Shown here: positions 60,303 through 64,000 of the stretch, piece by piece
Numbering within the stretch: position 1 is the first letter of the stretch
Layout: the number at the start of each line of letters is the position of its first letter
NCBI GenBank assembly: GCA_013398015.1
Contig: VZRR01011663.1
Coordinates: 1,078,102-1,142,101, forward strand
DNA from: Oreocharis arfaki
Lineage: Eukaryota; Chordata; Aves; Passeriformes; Paramythiidae
Direction: 5' to 3'
DNA length: 64,000 bases
Notes under the pieces: model-generated
What the model was told of the DNA's origin: nothing
The model's database searches: none
What the model saw: only the letters and a program-made list of their open reading frames with translations
Program-made: the position numbers and the translations under genes

Positions 60303-63300
60303 CCTCAATGTCTTTAACTATTTATTTACTTATGTCCTAAGTAAGGATAAGGATTTTGCTGCCTGAGGTTAAGCTCCCACTGTTAAAAATTCCTGGCCTC
60401 ATCTTTTTGTAGTGAGATTACACTTCCATTAATTTGTGGCACTTTTCTCACGTGAAAATTTAAAATACTCACTTTACATCACTTCATACCTCCTCAGCCC
60501 TTCTGAAAATTATGTCAACCCAGTATAATCACTACAGGTTTCCTATTTCATAGGATACATAGACATCACTAAAGATTTCCTATTCCATGGATATATAGCT
60601 ATGATCTTTGCTTTAGAGTATTTGGGTAGTCACAGTCCTGCCAGGTTATGGAGAACAGACATGAGCTGCCAAGAAGGCTAATAAGCATAGTACTTTTTAA
60701 TTAACAGTACCTTTTTATTCACATGATTCTTAAGAAAACTGAGAAGAAAAGCTGGTGCAGACAACAAGACAGCATGCAATATACACCACGAGACAAAGAA
60801 CATTTCTAAGTTCAATACTAAATTCTGCCTGTAACTGGCCTTCCCAGCAATTCTTTTCAAGAGTAGTCCTTAGATAAGCTATTCCTGAGTAGAAGGTAAA
60901 ACTATGTATCTTTTAAACATCATTTAAGCACAGAGATCACAGTCTTTACTCCTTTTCCTATTAAACACGGAACAGTCTGACTCCTCCCCTACACTTTTTA
61001 GGTGGGCAGCACAGGCATACAGCTCACAGCTATTATGTGTTCAGGGACAGTTAGGGCTGACTGTGTCTGCTTTGGCCCTCAAGACTTCAGACACCCTTGT
61101 AAGGCTGCAAATGCAAATTCTACTTCTGTCCACTGGCCAAAAATATTCAGCAGCAACCTCAAACCTCCTGCGGCAAGATTCACACAACTGGCTCCAGTTT
61201 CAACTGCTTGATGGTATAGAACTGCATGAGCTTAACCAGTCTTTCTCCAAAGGGGAATATAAACAGCTCAACTCAAGGTCAGTTATGCCCAGAACACTAC
61301 AAAACATTAATTCACACTGAGCTGGAGAGGAAAAGTCCCTGACATTGCACTCCTTGAATATATTCACAAATGCAGGCACTCTTGCACCTTCTTGCTGATA
61401 TTTAGAATACATGTAACTGATGAAAATTAATATCCATTATGCTGCATTTACAAAAAAAAAAAAAAAAAAGAAAGGCTGTTCCATCTTCACTGAGAACCAA
61501 ACTGGGTATCTACAGACACGAAAGAAGAAAAAGGCAAAATTCCTGTCTCATGAGAGATACAGGTCCCAGTCCACCAAACAAACCACCAGTTTAGACCGAC
61601 AGGCAAGGATTTCTCACGCTGCAGAATGCTGTCTCATGCTCTTGGGAGGACGTCTGTTCCCAGTCATGACAGCCTAGCTGGTTCCCATCAGTTCCAGCAT
61701 TTCAATAGTACTAACTGCTGCTGCATGGCAATTACTGTTGAGTCTGCAGAAACTCATCCAATCTCTTTTTGCTGACAGCATAAGCTGTGAGATTACAACG
61801 CCATGTGAGCTGTTTTTACATCTTGTCTTCTGGGGTTTGTTTTCTCCCTCTGATTGCTTGTAATTATTGAAAGGTTCTTACCCTTCCCTGCTTCTTTACT
61901 TTTTGAGCAAGATGCAATCAACTCAATTCAGTAATCTCTGATCTCATCTCCAGTCCTGCTCTCAGTAAGGAGCTATCTCATCAGCTCCATATTTCACTGA
62001 TGCCTTGCCTTTCTTCTTAGTCATGCTTTAACGTGGCTGTTTGATGACTAAAGCAAGAAATACTTACTCATGTACTGTGTCCTCAAGCTCTGAATCATTG
62101 AGCATTTAGCACAAAATTCTAGCACTTTTCTCTTAAGAATAACACCCAGAGATTTTGCAGTGGGTATAATGACATTCCATCGTGTTCCTACCTTTCTACT
62201 AAAAGTTCATTTAGTTCTTCTTCTGTAACAATAAGATCTTCTCCAACTTTTTTTACCAAATTTGTCATCCTCAAACTATGAGACTCCTCAAAGAATAATG
62301 TCTGTAAAACAGAGACTAAAAGAATATGGAATTCCAGAGCGAGACCCTGGATCTTCATTCCAGCTATGGCCTCTATGCCATAACCTCTTTGTCAAAACTA
62401 CCTTCAGCATCAAGGGCTCTGCCTTGTAGCACAGACATCTCCTGAAACGCCAGGAGCTAATATATCCTCCTCCTCGCACTCATGACACAAGCATTCTCAG
62501 CTGTGGAGGGTTAGAGCTACAGCAGAGCCACATGAAGAGCTGACTTACTGTGTCCTGTCAATGATGTACCACATCCACTCAGAGACAATCCCCTTTGCAC
62601 GAAGTGGTCAGTAGAAATGTTCAAACCTCAAGCTCTTCCTTTAATTAAGCTCTTCAATATTAAGCAAAATTTCTGACATTTTTTGAATTGTCTTTCTTTG
62701 TATTTGTGTGACCATTATTCTCAGTGATTTCTAAGTAGCAATGGGCCTTCAGGAGAGGAATACTCTATGATATCTTGGTTCCCTAGAACACTTCTTTTTT
62801 ATTCTTGTTTAACTCTTTTGCCAGTTTTAGCACAACCAGCAGTCTTTAACAGCTGATGAACCAAAGAGAACCACAACTTCAGATTTTAAATATCTGAAAG
62901 TCTGTAGAAGTCCCCAGGAAAAACAAAAACTCTGCTTCAGTTTAAATTGTGTACACAAAGACTGGAAGTACGTTTGGAATTAAAAGTCTCCCCAATACAA
63001 ATACAACTAATGTAATCCCAAAATAGCAGGCTCTCTTAACATAGATCAATAAATAAAACACAATCTGTGCCACAAACTTGGTTAAGAGGGTTGGGGGACC
63101 AAGATTCAGAGGAGACCAACATGAGCTACAAGAAAAGGAAAAGACTTCTTTTGTTGGACTTCTGTTTGATCGGTTTTGTACAGGCCTTTTATTCAGCACT
63201 TTCTGACATGAAACCCTGATCCAGAAGCCTTCCAAGCACAAACCTTATCCAGAATTCAGAAGAAATTCAGTGGATGTAGAACTCATGGGATTATGTCTGG

Positions 63301-64000
63301 TATGCCATGTACAGTGGCAAGTGCTCATATATGCACATAAACAGCAGCATCTCCTTTTTAACAGCAGTTTAACGATTTGTAGGCAGAGCTGCAGTGCTAC
63401 ATTATAAAGGCACACTGTAAGTCACTGAAAAATCTAAAAAGAGAACACTCTTGCCCCTGAATTGAAGCTTTGGGCTGAGGTTCTAACCTTCATTTCAGCT
63501 TGTGACATGTAAAAGCTACAGATAAATACAAGAAGAATTCCTCTTCCTCCTCTCATCATCATAACACTCTCAACCACAATACTATTAAATATTTTTCAGG
63601 CTGCTAATTCAATGCCCACTGGCAATTCTGCTCTTTCCTCTTCAAGCACATTTTTAATGTTATCCCATCTGAAATTCAAGTCTGGTAAATATAACAAATT
63701 TGATTACAACTTAGATTCCCTAGTTATTAAATTAGCTTATTTTCAGAAACCATGCTGAATCTAAAGGAGAAAAAGTAGCTAATTATACCTGACAACCTTA
63801 ATGCACTTATAACTACATGAATAAAAGATGTGATTCATCATTGATAATGTCTGGCAAAAACTTTGGGTGAGCTGAGAAAATAACATTAACAGCTTTGCAA
63901 AACTACTTACAATTTAAAATCATTTGAGTGGCAGGGAAAATGTGGCAGATTCTAAAGACTACAAAGTGGTCCAAATTGCATTCAATTTTCTCTTGCAGAA
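60303..64000. other. Upstream intergenic sequence
   Basis: AT-rich unique DNA beyond the CR1 copy. Apart from the poly(A) run at 61.45 kb I see nothing identifiable. Confidence 0.5.
61452..61469. repeat. Poly(A)18 run
   Basis: Eighteen A followed by GAAAGG. No polyadenylation signal or target-site duplication is evident beside it, so it is a mononucleotide microsatellite rather than a retroposon tail. Confidence 0.9.

Noticed and set aside
61452..61469. A18 run considered as a processed-pseudogene tail
   Set aside because: No poly(A) signal upstream, no recognisable coding sequence and no target-site duplication seen.

Overview
The window is vertebrate nuclear DNA, almost certainly avian. 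It is low in repeats, has AT-rich introns broken by dense CpG islands, carries several truncated CR1 LINE 3' ends of the bird type, and has assembly gaps (Ns) in the GC-rich parts. The only protein-coding gene I can support is a complete FGF9 (fibroblast growth factor 9) on the minus strand. Its three coding exons are 48810-48534, 42124-42021 and 23573-23328. They have canonical splice sites and join to a 208-residue product, the usual FGF9 length. Introns are 6.4 kb and 18.4 kb.

Layout, left to right. 1-22.4 kb: DNA downstream of FGF9, with a CR1 scrap, a ~95-bp sequence present twice 545 bp apart, G-rich runs and no convincing gene. 22.49-23.33 kb: the FGF9 3'UTR, with three AU-rich nonamers, a long purine tract and perfect seed matches for miR-140-5p and miR-182-5p. 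23.57-42.02 kb: intron 2, with CR1 fragments, TA and CA microsatellites and a 1.3-kb one-sided pyrimidine-rich block. 42.1-48.5 kb: intron 1, AT-rich near exon 2, then three CpG islands with a 48-N gap, a 44-bp tandem duplication and a TATA box pointing antisense to FGF9. 48.5-50.4 kb: exon 1, a long 5'UTR with overlapping uORFs, and a TATA-containing CpG-island promoter. 50.4-64 kb: upstream DNA with an old interspersed repeat, tandem poly(A) signals, an isolated CpG island at about 55.2 kb with two minus-strand splice donors (possibly an upstream non-coding transcript), and a 0.74-kb CR1 copy.

FGF9 is a secreted paracrine ligand, active mainly on IIIc-type FGF receptors with heparan sulphate. 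In vertebrates it acts in lung mesenchyme, limb, gut and gonad development. The unusual content here is regulatory rather than enzymatic. I found no CRISPR array, operon, tRNA/rRNA gene or complete mobile element, and nothing I would call a new biological system. The best leads are the upstream CpG island with a possible transcript, the antisense TATA box in intron 1, and the compact regulatory layout of the FGF9 3'UTR.
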